Source: Candidatus Neomicrothrix sp. UBA6944
GTDB lineage: Bacteria; Actinomycetota; Acidimicrobiia; Acidimicrobiales; Poriferisodalaceae
NCBI GenBank assembly: GCA_002448715.1
Contig: DJZU01000099.1
Coordinates: 1-26,586, forward strand
Direction: 5' to 3'
DNA length: 26,586 nt
This document shows, piece after piece, positions 14,469-22,350 of this stretch. A model generated the notes under the pieces. The model ran no database searches. It saw nothing but the letters and a program-made list of their open reading frames with translations, and had not been told where the DNA came from. Both the position numbers and the translations under genes were made by a program. Position 1 is the stretch's first letter; the number at the start of each line of letters is the position of its first letter.

Positions 14469-16259
14469 TCAGCCAGCTAGTCGCTCGGACAGTCTGCTGA
14501 GTTGAACTCGCATCTGGTCAGGAAGTCTGTCGCCGATCGAGTCGTAGTGCTCTTCGATCAACGTCAACTCACTTTTCCACTCTTCTTCGTTTACGGCCAA
14601 CAAGGTTTGAAGTTCTTCGGGTCCAAGGTCAAGTCCCGAGACGTCCAAATCTTCAGCTTTTGGTACCATTCCGATCGCAGTTTCTACTGCTTCAGTTGTG
14701 CCGCCGATGCGTTCCAGGACCCATTTCAGGACCCTCGCATTTTCACCAAATCCTGGCCAGATGAAATTCCCGGCATCATCTTTGCGGAACCAGTTCACGT
14801 AGAAGAGTTTCGGCAGATTCGCACCCGGGCGGTCGCCGATATCAAGCCAATGTTGAAAATAATCACCAAAGTTGTAGCCGCAAAATGGAAGCATCGCGAA
14901 TGGATCGCGACGAACTTGACCAATGGTTCCTGCAGCTGCGGCAGTCTTTTCGGATGACATCACTGACCCTAAAAAGACCCCGTGTTCCCAGCTGAGGGCC
15001 TCTGCAACTAGAGGGACGGTGGTTGCTCGCCGCCCACCGAAAAGAATGGCTGATATTGGTACTCCCGCCGGGTCTTCCCAGGAAGGAGCTATCGATGGGC
15101 ATTGTGACGCAGGCACGGTAAATCGGGCATTGGGGTGGGCGGCAGGGCTTTCTGATTCAGGAGTCCAGGTCTGGCCTTTCCAATCAATCAAACGAGCCGG
15201 CGCTTCATCGCTAAGCCCTTCCCACCAAACATCCCCGTCGTCAGTTTCGGCGACATTTGTAAACACACAGTTTCCCGAGAGAGTAGCTAGAGCGTTGGGG
15301 TTGGTTTCTTGTCCCGTGCCAGGCGCAACTCCGAAAAAACCTGCCTCAGGATTGATCGCGTAGAGCTGACCATCCTCACCAAATTTCATCCACGCGATGT
15401 CGTCGCCAATGGTTTCAACCTTCCACCCCGGAAGTGATGGGATCATCATCGCCATATTCGTTTTGCCACAAGCTGAAGGGAAAGCGGCCGCGACGTATTT
15501 GGTTTCACCCCCTGGCGGAGTAACTCCAACTATCAGCATGTGTTCGGCTAACCAGCCTTCGTCTCGGGCCATTGTGGAAGCAATCCGAAGAGCGAAACAT
15601 TTCTTGCCGAGAAGCGCATTGCCCCCGTAACCCGAACCGTAGGACCAGATTTCTCGCGTCGCTGGGAAGTGCACAATGTACTTGTTGTCCGCGTCACAAG
15701 GCCAAGGAACATCGTCTTCGTCATTGACCAATGGTGCACCTAGTGAGTGAATACATGGGACCCAGGCCCGATCCCCAAGAGCGTCCAAAGCGCCTTGCCC
15801 CATGCGTGTCATTATCCGCATCGACGCAGCGACGTATGGCGAGTCGGTGAGTTGAACACCTATATGGGCGATAGGTGATCCGAGAGGGCCCATCGAAAAG
15901 GGGACAACAAACATTGTGCGACCACGCATCGCGCCTTGAAACAACGAGAGCATTTCGTCTCGCATGGAATCGGGGTCCCGCCAATTGTTGTTGGCGCCAG
16001 CATCAATTGGATCCTCTGTGCAGATAAAGGTTCTGTCTTCAACTCTCGCGACGTCGCCAGGATCAGATCTTGCCAAGAAGCTATTTGGTCGCTTTGCGTC
16101 ATTTAGAGGTATGAGAGTCCCTTGTTCCACCATCGAATTGGCAAACCGGTCATACTCTTCCTCTGTGCCATCACACCAATAGATTGATTCAGGTGCGAGC
16201 ACTTCGGCCCAGCTGTCAACCCAATCGTGAAGGTTTTGGTTGGTGGTCGTTCCAGGCAT
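14469..16259 (-). CDS. pckG: Phosphoenolpyruvate carboxykinase (GTP)
   Basis: A cytosolic enzyme interconverting oxaloacetate + GTP and PEP + GDP + CO2, at the branch between the TCA cycle and gluconeogenesis. The 596 residues match the GTP family (about 600). Seen: FLARSDPGDVARVEDRTFI, YVAASMRIMTRMG, GYGGNALLGKKCFALRIAS with PEP/Mn-site residues, the P-loop FPSACGKTNMAM with the reactive cysteine, kinase-2 GDDIAWMKFG, and GRRATTVPLV and FCGYNFGDYFQHWL near the C-terminus. The GTP type is usual in actinobacteria, whereas the ATP type (PckA) has a different P-loop. The start is ATG 16259 with a strong GGAGG (plus-strand 16265-16269) five bases upstream. It follows the cold-shock-like gene by 53 bases and may share its transcript. 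Confidence 0.97.
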   Translation of the reverse strand: MPGTTTNQNLHDWVDSWAEVLAPESIYWCDGTEEEYDRFANSMVEQGTLIPLNDAKRPNSFLARSDPGDVARVEDRTFICTEDPIDAGANNNWRDPDSMRDEMLSLFQGAMRGRTMFVVPFSMGPLGSPIAHIGVQLTDSPYVAASMRIMTRMGQGALDALGDRAWVPCIHSLGAPLVNDEDDVPWPCDADNKYIVHFPATREIWSYGSGYGGNALLGKKCFALRIASTMARDEGWLAEHMLIVGVTPPGGETKYVAAAFPSACGKTNMAMMIPSLPGWKVETIGDDIAWMKFGEDGQLYAINPEAGFFGVAPGTGQETNPNALATLSGNCVFTNVAETDDGDVWWEGLSDEAPARLIDWKGQTWTPESESPAAHPNARFTVPASQCPSIAPSWEDPAGVPISAILFGGRRATTVPLVAEALSWEHGVFLGSVMSSEKTAAAAGTIGQVRRDPFAMLPFCGYNFGDYFQHWLDIGDRPGANLPKLFYVNWFRKDDAGNFIWPGFGENARVLKWVLERIGGTTEAVETAIGMVPKAEDLDVSGLDLGPEELQTLLAVNEEEWKSELTLIEEHYDSIGDRLPDQMRVQLSRLSERLAG

Positions 16260-16312
16260 TCAGACCTCCGCCGGTTCTCAGACGTTAACTGGGGCAAATC
16301 CCCAGCATCTGG

Positions 16313-16558
16313 TCACGCGTCGCCCCCAACGGCCGTGATCCAATCAGGTGTACCAAGGTCCACTTCGCTGCCCAACCGGAGTCGGGTCGCTAATCCTTGT
16401 TCATCGAGGTCGAAAATGACCCTCTGCCCCTGTCTAACCATCCGAAAAATAGAACCTTCAAGGGCATCCAGGGCGAGGTCGTATTCAGAGCGATCAACGT
16501 CATCAACTACGACGCCCGTTCTTGATTGTGGGTCATATGACTTTATGACACCCTGCAC
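16313..16558 (-). CDS. Degenerate cold-shock-domain-like small protein
   Basis: The 81 residues follow the five-strand OB layout of cold-shock proteins: GVIKSYDPQSRTGVVVDD aligns with the GTVKWFN-KGFGFI region, EYDLALDALEG with DVFVHYSAI, and GQRVIFDLDEQGLATRLR with the NQRVEFEV-GPQATNV end. The RNA-binding aromatic residues of RNP1 (KGFGFI) and RNP2 (VFVH) are replaced by TGVVV and EYDLA, so ordinary single-strand binding is unlikely. The start is GTG 16558, with strong GGAGG (plus-strand 16565-16569) six bases upstream; the protein begins directly at strand 1. It is upstream of pckG on the same strand and may be a regulator of it or simply co-transcribed. Assignment rests on the alignment by eye. 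Confidence 0.72.
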   Translation of the reverse strand: MQGVIKSYDPQSRTGVVVDDVDRSEYDLALDALEGSIFRMVRQGQRVIFDLDEQGLATRLRLGSEVDLGTPDWITAVGGDA

Positions 16559-16727
16559 GGCTGGCCTCCGATGGCACTCCTGAAGTCGAAATTTCGGGAA
16601 ATAACGTTTACTTCTATGACGACCCTAGGACGCTAAGAGAAGCGGGCACAACTTAGCAAGTACGGAAACCCATGGGGGGGAGCTTTAGCTTTCGAGTTAG
16701 TCACCTATTCATGGTGCTGCTCACCGC

Positions 16728-16733
16728 TAGCAT
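16728..16733 (+). promoter_or_regulatory. Putative -10 box (TAGCAT) for fakA
   Basis: TAGCAT fits TAnnnT and lies eight bases before GTG 16742. There is no Shine-Dalgarno sequence between, so a leaderless message is likely. The 183-base region 16559-16741 otherwise shows only a 10-base palindrome, CGAAATTTCG (16587-16596), and no small gene. Confidence 0.4.
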
Positions 16734-16741
16734 CGGCGTTT

Positions 16742-18382
16742 GTGGAAACTGTCTCTTCGTTGACTACGGAAAACGTCGTCGAAACCCTGTCAGCGTTTCA
16801 CGCTGCGCTGGAAGATCACAAAGAGTCGATCAATCGGCTCAACGTATACCCGGTCCCCGATGGTGACACGGGCACCAACATGTTCTTGACTGTGTCCTCG
16901 GTGTTAGAAGAATTAAACGGTGTTGACACAACTGATAGAGCAGCGGTGTGCGCAGCCATCTCACATGGATCACTGATGGGCGCCCGTGGAAATTCAGGCG
17001 TCATTTTGTCTCAGGTGCTTAGGGGTATCAGCGATCGCTTCGCGCGAGCAGATGAAATTGATGCGGAAGTACTAGCGGTGGCTCTTAGCGAAGCCAGTGT
17101 CGCGGCAGATGGCTCAGTGATGAAACCGGTAGAAGGCACAATCCTTACTGTTGTGCGTGAAGTTGCCAAAGCGGCACAAGACACAGCAAAGGACGGATCG
17201 ATACTGCGAACTGTGGAACTAGCGCTTGAAGAAGGCGAAGCTGCCCTGGATCGTACGCCGGAACAACTGGAGGTTCTAAGAGAGGCTGGAGTGGTTGATG
17301 CAGGAGGCGCTGGATTTCTCCTGATCTTGCATGCGCTGCTCTCGGTTATCGATGGACGCGATTTGCCGGAGGCAACGGATACGGTGGCATTCGCTGCTGT
17401 GGTGGAACCACATACCGTCAACGACGAACTATCCGAACTTCGCTACGAAGTTATGTACCTGCTTCATGCACCTGATCAAGCGATCGAAGAATTTAAAAAG
17501 ATCTGGGTTGGTCTCGGAGACTCGATCGTGGTGGTAGGTGGGGACGGGTTATGGAACTGTCATATCCACACAAATGATATTGGCCCCACTATTGAGGCGG
17601 GGATCGAAGTGGGGCGGCCGGAACGCATAAGGGTTACCGATTTGAGCGAAGAAGTGATGGAGGAGAGATGGGTTCGCGAGGCGGCAGAAGTCGGCAAGAT
17701 TAACGAGAGAGTTGTAGCCGATGAAGTGCCATGTGCGGTAGTGGCAGTATCACCGGCCAACGGTATAAGTCGAATCTTTCACAGTTTGGGTGTGCAAGAG
17801 CTGGTCCTAGGTGGCCAAAGCATGAACCCTTCAACCTCCGAACTGCTGGATGCCGTCGAACGAGCGCCCGGAGAGGAGGTCCTCATACTGCCGAACAACT
17901 CCAACATCGTGGCTGTAGCCCAAGCCGTCGATGCTGAGACAGCAAAGACAGTGGTTGTAATCCCAACTATGTCAATTCCCGAGGGCCTCGCGTCGCTACT
18001 CGGATACGACCCGCAGACCACAGCGACCCAGAATTCCCTGACCATGTCCGAGATCGTCGATGGAGTAAAAGTTGGTGAGGTAACCCAGGCGGTGCGTCCG
18101 ACCAACACCCTTATTGGAGAGGTGGCAGCGGGTGACTGGATAGGCTTGGATAGCGATGGCATATGTTCGATAGGTGGCACCCTGACGGAAGCTGCCACTG
18201 CACTACTAGAACAGCTTGTTGGCGATCAGGACGAAATCCTTTCCGTAATTGTTGGTGATGAGGCAACTGACGCTGACATCCGCGCCGTAACGGAGTGGAT
18301 GACAGAAAACCGATCCAATGTAGAGACTGAAGTTCATAAAGGCGGGCAGAGCCACTACCCGTTCTTTTTTGGAGTGGAGTGA
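16742..18382 (+). CDS. fakA: Fatty acid kinase ATP-binding subunit FakA (DhaL/DAK2 domain protein)
   Basis: A cytoplasmic kinase that phosphorylates fatty acids held by a FakB partner, yielding acyl-phosphate for PlsX/PlsY phospholipid synthesis. Its 546 residues match S. aureus FakA (548). The N-terminal DhaL domain (about 1-200) shows NRLNVYPVPDGDTGTNM with Mg-binding D40 and D42, HGSLMGARGNSGVILSQ and AGVVDAGGAGFL. A middle domain carries ELRYEVMYLL and the GDSIVVVGGDGLWNCHIHTND motif. The C-terminal third (about 340-546) is the DegV-like region with LILPNNSNIV. The start GTG 16742 is the first possible in-frame start. The stop overlaps the recG start as GTGA. In many actinobacteria rpmB lies just upstream; it is not in this window. 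Confidence 0.9.
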   Translation: METVSSLTTENVVETLSAFHAALEDHKESINRLNVYPVPDGDTGTNMFLTVSSVLEELNGVDTTDRAAVCAAISHGSLMGARGNSGVILSQVLRGISDRFARADEIDAEVLAVALSEASVAADGSVMKPVEGTILTVVREVAKAAQDTAKDGSILRTVELALEEGEAALDRTPEQLEVLREAGVVDAGGAGFLLILHALLSVIDGRDLPEATDTVAFAAVVEPHTVNDELSELRYEVMYLLHAPDQAIEEFKKIWVGLGDSIVVVGGDGLWNCHIHTNDIGPTIEAGIEVGRPERIRVTDLSEEVMEERWVREAAEVGKINERVVADEVPCAVVAVSPANGISRIFHSLGVQELVLGGQSMNPSTSELLDAVERAPGEEVLILPNNSNIVAVAQAVDAETAKTVVVIPTMSIPEGLASLLGYDPQTTATQNSLTMSEIVDGVKVGEVTQAVRPTNTLIGEVAAGDWIGLDSDGICSIGGTLTEAATALLEQLVGDQDEILSVIVGDEATDADIRAVTEWMTENRSNVETEVHKGGQSHYPFFFGVE

Positions 18383-20514
18383 CAGACCCGATCTCTCTGC
18401 GGGAACTCGACGCCATAGGCGTTGATCGGCTCCAAGGAATAGGTGAACAGAGACGAACTTCTCTAGAAGAAGCACAGATACATTCGATATTTGAGCTACT
18501 GACCCACTATCCAAGGCGGTATATAGACCGAAGCCACGAAGCCAAACTTGCCGACGTTCAGCCAGGACAAGAGGCAATGGTTGTTGGCGATATCGAAAGT
18601 GTTACGTCTCGAAGGACCCGAAATCGGAAGCCCATAGTTGAAGCATCATTATCCGACGAAACCGGCACCATGGATTTGGTCTTCTTCAATCAGGCGTGGC
18701 GAGCCAAACAACTCTCTCAAGGCCTAACGGTTGCATTATTCGGAAAGGTCGACCGGTACCGAGGCCGTCTTCAAATGACGAACCCGCTTGTAGACCTAGT
18801 TGGCGATCGCACCGGACGAATCGTCGCGATTTATCCACAGTCGAATAAAGCTGGACTGACGACTTGGGATATAGGACGCTGGTGCACCGAAGCCCTACGG
18901 CGGTGTCAGACTCGACAGATAGCCGATCCGATTCCTGAAAACTTTCGCGACAAGATGGGGCTAGTGGATCGCATGAGCGCCTTCGAGGCGATTCATCAAC
19001 CGAGCTCGATGTCTGAGGTAGTTGGAGCTCGAGACAGACTGGTCCTCGACGAATTGCTGAGGGTGCAGCTGGTCCTCCGCATGCGAAAAATGAGGCGCCT
19101 CCACCACGCCTTGGGGGTAAAGCACTCAAATCAAGGTGACCTTCCCGATCAGTTCATCAGAGGTTTACCCTTCGACCTCACCGCCGCACAACAGCGAACA
19201 ATCGCGGAGGTAAGCGCTGACCTGGAATCTGATCAGCCGATGCACCGACTTCTGCAGGGCGATGTTGGGGCCGGTAAAACACTGGTGGCTATGTACGCCA
19301 TGTTGATGGCTGTCGCTAATGGTCATCAGGGTGCTCTCATGGCTCCTACCGAAGTCTTAGCTGAGCAGCACTATCTCAATTTGTTTGAATTAGCGAAGCA
19401 CTTAGAAATACCAGATGAGTCGACGCTAACTGGCAAGAGGCCTCTTTCGATCAAATTATTAACTAATGGAGTTGCCGGTACGGACCGAAGCCAGATCCTA
19501 AAAGGAATGCACGATGGCTCAGTCGATCTTGCCATAGGGACACATGCCCTTATTCAAGATGGAGTCAATTTCTCCTCCCTCAGCGTGGTTGTTGTGGACG
19601 AACAACACAGGTTTGGGGTCGAACAGAGATCGGTTCTCAGAGAACGAGGACGACCAGATGAGCGTTTTCCTCATTTGTTGGTAATGACCGCCACCCCGAT
19701 ACCCCGAACGGCGGCTATGACTGTTTACGGTGATCTGGATGTTTCTACATTGAACGAACTTCCGCCGGGCCGATCGCCAATCGCAACGCGGTGGGTATCA
19801 GACGAACTTGTTTCAGTATGGGAACACGTTCGTTCCGAAGTTGATCAAGGACGACAGGCTTACGTGGTCTGTCCATTGATCGAAGAAAGTGACAAGTTGG
19901 GTGCGAGTTCTGCTGAAAAAACGCGACAAGAACTGGCCGAAGGTGAGCTTTCAGAATTAAGAGTCGGCATCCTTCACGGTCGTTTGAGCGCCTCCGAAAA
20001 ACAACAGACGATGGACTCGTTTCGAGAGGGAGATCTAGACGTCTTAGTCGCAACAACTGTGATTGAAGTCGGCGTTGATGTTGCCAATGCCACGACGATG
20101 GTTATTTTGTCTGCGGACAGATTCGGCATAGCGCAGCTTCACCAGCTCCGTGGAAGGGTGGGTAGAGGCAGCCACGATTCGACCTGTTTCTTAGTAACCA
20201 CCGAAGAGGTTTCATCTGATGCCGACGCGCGACTAAGAGCGCTGGAGGAATCGACCGATGGTTTCGCTCTGGCCGAACGGGACCTCGAACTTCGAGGTGA
20301 GGGAACTATTTTTGAACAGCGACAGTCTGGTCGAAATGACCTGAAGTTGGCTTCATTGGCTAGAGATCGGATATGGGTTGAGCGTGCTCGTGCTTTGGCT
20401 GCGGAACTTGTCGATGGACAAGGCTCCATAGATCAAAACATGCCCCTCGAAGATGAAGTCCGTTGGTTCGTGGAGCGACGTGACGACGAAGCGGAGAATC
20501 TTTCAAGGGGATAA
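18379..20514 (+). CDS. recG: ATP-dependent DNA helicase RecG
   Basis: A branched-DNA translocase that regresses stalled forks and processes recombination intermediates. The 711 residues show the N-terminal wedge/OB domain (about 50-150, including GDIESVTSRRTRNRKP and LFGKVDRYRGRLQMTNP), helicase motif I LLQGDVGAGKT, Ia APTEVLAEQH, motif II VVDEQHRFG, motif III MTATPIPRT, motif IV-V VATTVIEVGVDV and motif VI HQLRGRVGRG. The DEQH box in place of DEAD is typical of RecG. The C-terminal TRG-like segment (GRNDLKLASLARDR) is present. The start is GTG 18379, with GGAGTGGA directly before it, overlapping the fakA stop by four bases. Length is slightly above that of E. coli RecG (693). Confidence 0.96.
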   Translation: MTDPISLRELDAIGVDRLQGIGEQRRTSLEEAQIHSIFELLTHYPRRYIDRSHEAKLADVQPGQEAMVVGDIESVTSRRTRNRKPIVEASLSDETGTMDLVFFNQAWRAKQLSQGLTVALFGKVDRYRGRLQMTNPLVDLVGDRTGRIVAIYPQSNKAGLTTWDIGRWCTEALRRCQTRQIADPIPENFRDKMGLVDRMSAFEAIHQPSSMSEVVGARDRLVLDELLRVQLVLRMRKMRRLHHALGVKHSNQGDLPDQFIRGLPFDLTAAQQRTIAEVSADLESDQPMHRLLQGDVGAGKTLVAMYAMLMAVANGHQGALMAPTEVLAEQHYLNLFELAKHLEIPDESTLTGKRPLSIKLLTNGVAGTDRSQILKGMHDGSVDLAIGTHALIQDGVNFSSLSVVVVDEQHRFGVEQRSVLRERGRPDERFPHLLVMTATPIPRTAAMTVYGDLDVSTLNELPPGRSPIATRWVSDELVSVWEHVRSEVDQGRQAYVVCPLIEESDKLGASSAEKTRQELAEGELSELRVGILHGRLSASEKQQTMDSFREGDLDVLVATTVIEVGVDVANATTMVILSADRFGIAQLHQLRGRVGRGSHDSTCFLVTTEEVSSDADARLRALEESTDGFALAERDLELRGEGTIFEQRQSGRNDLKLASLARDRIWVERARALAAELVDGQGSIDQNMPLEDEVRWFVERRDDEAENLSRG

Positions 20515-20525
20515 GGGAGCGGGGC

Positions 20526-20684
20526 CTAGTCGGGCTCAACAACGATGTCCCACCGATCGAGACAGTCTCTGCAGCGATAGGCCACCACGTCGCCCGGTTG
20601 GAACCCTTCGTCAGGTTCTTCGTAGCTGATTAGACCACATAATCCTCCGCAGTCGACGCAGATAATCGATTCAGGGACTTCCAT
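20526..20684 (-). CDS. 52-residue zinc-ribbon protein, function unknown
   Basis: A short reading frame begins MEVPESIICVDCGGLC and ends YRCRDCLDRWDIVVEPD. C9/C12 and C38/C41 form two CxxC knuckles 25 residues apart, a classic zinc ribbon; C16 is extra. It fills the whole gap between recG and rsmD and lies opposite to both. Support for a real gene comes from the paired cysteine knuckles, the acidic, composition-balanced sequence and the lack of any other use for the space. The start is ATG 20684 with a weak AAGGG upstream. It is divergent from rsmD with only 28 bases between. A role with RNA polymerase or ribosomes is possible but unsupported. Confidence 0.75.
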   Translation of the reverse strand: MEVPESIICVDCGGLCGLISYEEPDEGFQPGDVVAYRCRDCLDRWDIVVEPD

Positions 20685-20700
20685 GCCCTTAGTGTGCCGT

Positions 20701-20706
20701 TAGTGT
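20701..20706 (+). promoter_or_regulatory. Putative -10 box (TAGTGT) for leaderless rsmD
   Basis: TAGTGT fits TAnnnT and ends exactly six bases before ATG 20713, inside the 28-base divergent gap. No Shine-Dalgarno sequence is present. Confidence 0.45.
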
Positions 20707-20712
20707 CGTCGT

Positions 20713-21234
20713 ATGCGCGTTGTTGGAGGAGAATTGAGCGGTCGGAGAATCGCTGCCCCCCGGGATGAAACAGTTAGGCCTACTTCAGATCGGGCGCGAG
20801 AAGCGATTTTCAACATGCTGTACAGCCTCGGATTACCCAATGGATGTCGAGTGGTGGATCTCTTTGCAGGTTCAGGCGCTCTTGGTATCGAAGCGTTATC
20901 GCGCGGAGCCGACGAAGCGTGTTTCGTTGATAACAGCCCTGAGGCCTGCAGAACCATCAAAGACAACTTGGATGGACTGGGTATTCACGGCAGAGTGATC
21001 CAGGGTGACGCACTGCAAAAGCTCCAGTCTCTTGACGTTGATTTAGTGTTAGCGGACCCGCCCTACGGATTTGATGATTGGACCCAGTTATTGATGGTCG
21101 CTGGTAAGGCGTTGGTAGTAGCCGAAAGTGGCAGCGCTGTAGAACCATTAGAAGGCTGGGAGGTCGTGCGTTCTCGGAAGTATGGGCGAGCAGTAGTAAC
21201 TATTTTGCAACCAACCAAAATAGATAACTGTTGA
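20713..21234 (+). CDS. rsmD: 16S rRNA (guanine-966-N2)-methyltransferase RsmD
   Basis: Methylates G966 of 16S rRNA in the assembled small subunit, using S-adenosylmethionine. The 173 residues contain MRVVGGELSGRRI at the start, RPTSDRAREAIFNML (about 22-36), the SAM-binding VVDLFAGSGALGIEALSRGA (about 47-66), acidic FVDNSPEA and the catalytic motif ADPPYGF (DPPY 115-118). Length is normal for RsmD (about 180-200). The start is ATG 20713, which matches the family N-terminus and has TAGTGT six bases upstream, suggesting a leaderless message. coaD follows after a 91-base gap, the usual rsmD-coaD pairing. Confidence 0.95.
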   Translation: MRVVGGELSGRRIAAPRDETVRPTSDRAREAIFNMLYSLGLPNGCRVVDLFAGSGALGIEALSRGADEACFVDNSPEACRTIKDNLDGLGIHGRVIQGDALQKLQSLDVDLVLADPPYGFDDWTQLLMVAGKALVVAESGSAVEPLEGWEVVRSRKYGRAVVTILQPTKIDNC

Positions 21235-21325
21235 TTTCCATGAATTTGGAGGTTTGACAGTGGAGGATTTCGCTCAGGGTCGGTACCGTTTTGTATAGCC
21301 CGAACCGTTAGGCGAGGAGACGCTT

Positions 21326-21805
21326 GTGGTCAAGGTTCTTTATCCAGGTTCGTTTGACCCTGTTCATAACGGCCACATGGAGATTTGCGCTACTGCGAGT
21401 CGTATGTTTGACCACGTTGTGGTGGCCGCGATGAGAAATCCGCAAAAATCTTCGCCGCTGTTCAGCGACGAGGAACGAATCGAAATGCTCACCGAAGCAT
21501 GCGCGCATTTGACCAATGTTGAGATTGTCCAGTTCGGAGAACTTGTTGTTGATTTAGCTCAACGCTTAGAAGTGGATTTCATAGTTAAAGGTCTTAGGAG
21601 TCCGGCCGACTTCGAGTCCGAACTGCAGATGGCTCAGATGAACAAATCCGTCAGCGGTGTTGAAACAGTGTTTTTGCCGTCAACCAGCGAAAATTCATTT
21701 ATTGCATCGAAGTACATTCGCGATATCACCAAATTCGGGACTGACTGTTCACACCTTGTACCCGAGTCCATCGCTGACCGCCTGCGAGAGAAGATGCCCA
21801 AGTGA
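21326..21805 (+). CDS. coaD: Phosphopantetheine adenylyltransferase
   Basis: The penultimate step of coenzyme A synthesis: 4'-phosphopantetheine + ATP gives dephospho-CoA. The 159-residue protein begins VKVLYPGSFDPVHNGHMEI, the T/HxGH nucleotidyltransferase motif (H14, H17). It has VVVAAMRNPQKSSPLFSDEERI and KGLRSPADFESELQMAQMN, all standard in hexameric CoaD. The late motif reads NSFIASKYIRDI where the usual form is FISSxxVREI, a modest change. The start is GTG 21326 with GAGGAGA at about 21314-21320. Its stop overlaps the next start as GTGA, coupling it to the sepIVA-like gene. Confidence 0.95.
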   Translation: MVKVLYPGSFDPVHNGHMEICATASRMFDHVVVAAMRNPQKSSPLFSDEERIEMLTEACAHLTNVEIVQFGELVVDLAQRLEVDFIVKGLRSPADFESELQMAQMNKSVSGVETVFLPSTSENSFIASKYIRDITKFGTDCSHLVPESIADRLREKMPK

Positions 21806-22350
21806 CAGACGCCGCGCCCTTAAGCGGCCCTGGCGTTGAAGCCTTAGTGCGTCGGGTGATTGACGTGATTAACGCCGCACGCCCAATGCCTCTATCTACC
21901 TCGGTAATGGTTAGCAGAGATGAAATCATCGAATTGCTGGAGGCCGCTCTAGCGGAACTGCCCGAAGAAGTTCGAGAAGCGCGATGGCTCTTAAAGGAAC
22001 GCGAGGACCTTTTGTCGAAGGCGAGAGTCGACGCTGGACTAGTTATCGAAGAAGCCCGGACCCGCGTAGCCCAGATGGTTCAACGAACGGAAGTAGTGAG
22101 ATCGGCAGAACTTAAGGCTCGTCAAACGGTCGAACAGGCAGAAGCTCAAGCTCGAAGAAGACAACATGAAGTTGACGACTATCTCGATGTACGACTCGAG
22201 CAATTCGCGACAGCTCTCGAAAAGATTCAGAGTGCCGTGATGAACGCGAGATCGCTACTGCAACCCACGATGCCTGAACCCGAAGCTGATGTTGAACTGG
22301 ATCCTGAAAATGCCGCAGCTTCTGAGGTGTTTGACCAGGACGAGAATTGA
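21802..22350 (+). CDS. SepIVA-like coiled-coil protein (DivIVA-superfamily, septation/wall growth)
   Basis: A predicted cytoplasmic coiled-coil protein of 182 residues. The N-terminal part (about 12-68: ARPMPLSTSVMVSRDEIIELL, LPEEVREARWLLKERE) resembles the start of mycobacterial SepIVA (Rv2927c/MSMEG_2416). A charged helix follows (about 70-150: EEARTRVAQMVQRTEVV, EAQARRRQHEVDDYLD), then an acidic tail. Gene order supports the call: in mycobacteria sepIVA also directly precedes the DUF177 gene in the rnc-mutM-smc neighbourhood. SepIVA acts in cell-division and polar envelope synthesis. This version is shorter than the mycobacterial one (about 240 residues), having a shorter coil. The start is GTG overlapping coaD; the stop overlaps the next start as TTGA. 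Confidence 0.82.
   Translation: MTDAAPLSGPGVEALVRRVIDVINAARPMPLSTSVMVSRDEIIELLEAALAELPEEVREARWLLKEREDLLSKARVDAGLVIEEARTRVAQMVQRTEVVRSAELKARQTVEQAEAQARRRQHEVDDYLDVRLEQFATALEKIQSAVMNARSLLQPTMPEPEADVELDPENAAASEVFDQDEN

Noticed and set aside
16559..16741. Possible rpmB (L28) gene, expected beside fakA
   Set aside because: No frame in this gap encodes an L28-like sequence.
16672..16866. 64-codon frame starting near the G7 run
   Set aside because: It overlaps the fakA start out of frame and has no recognisable features.
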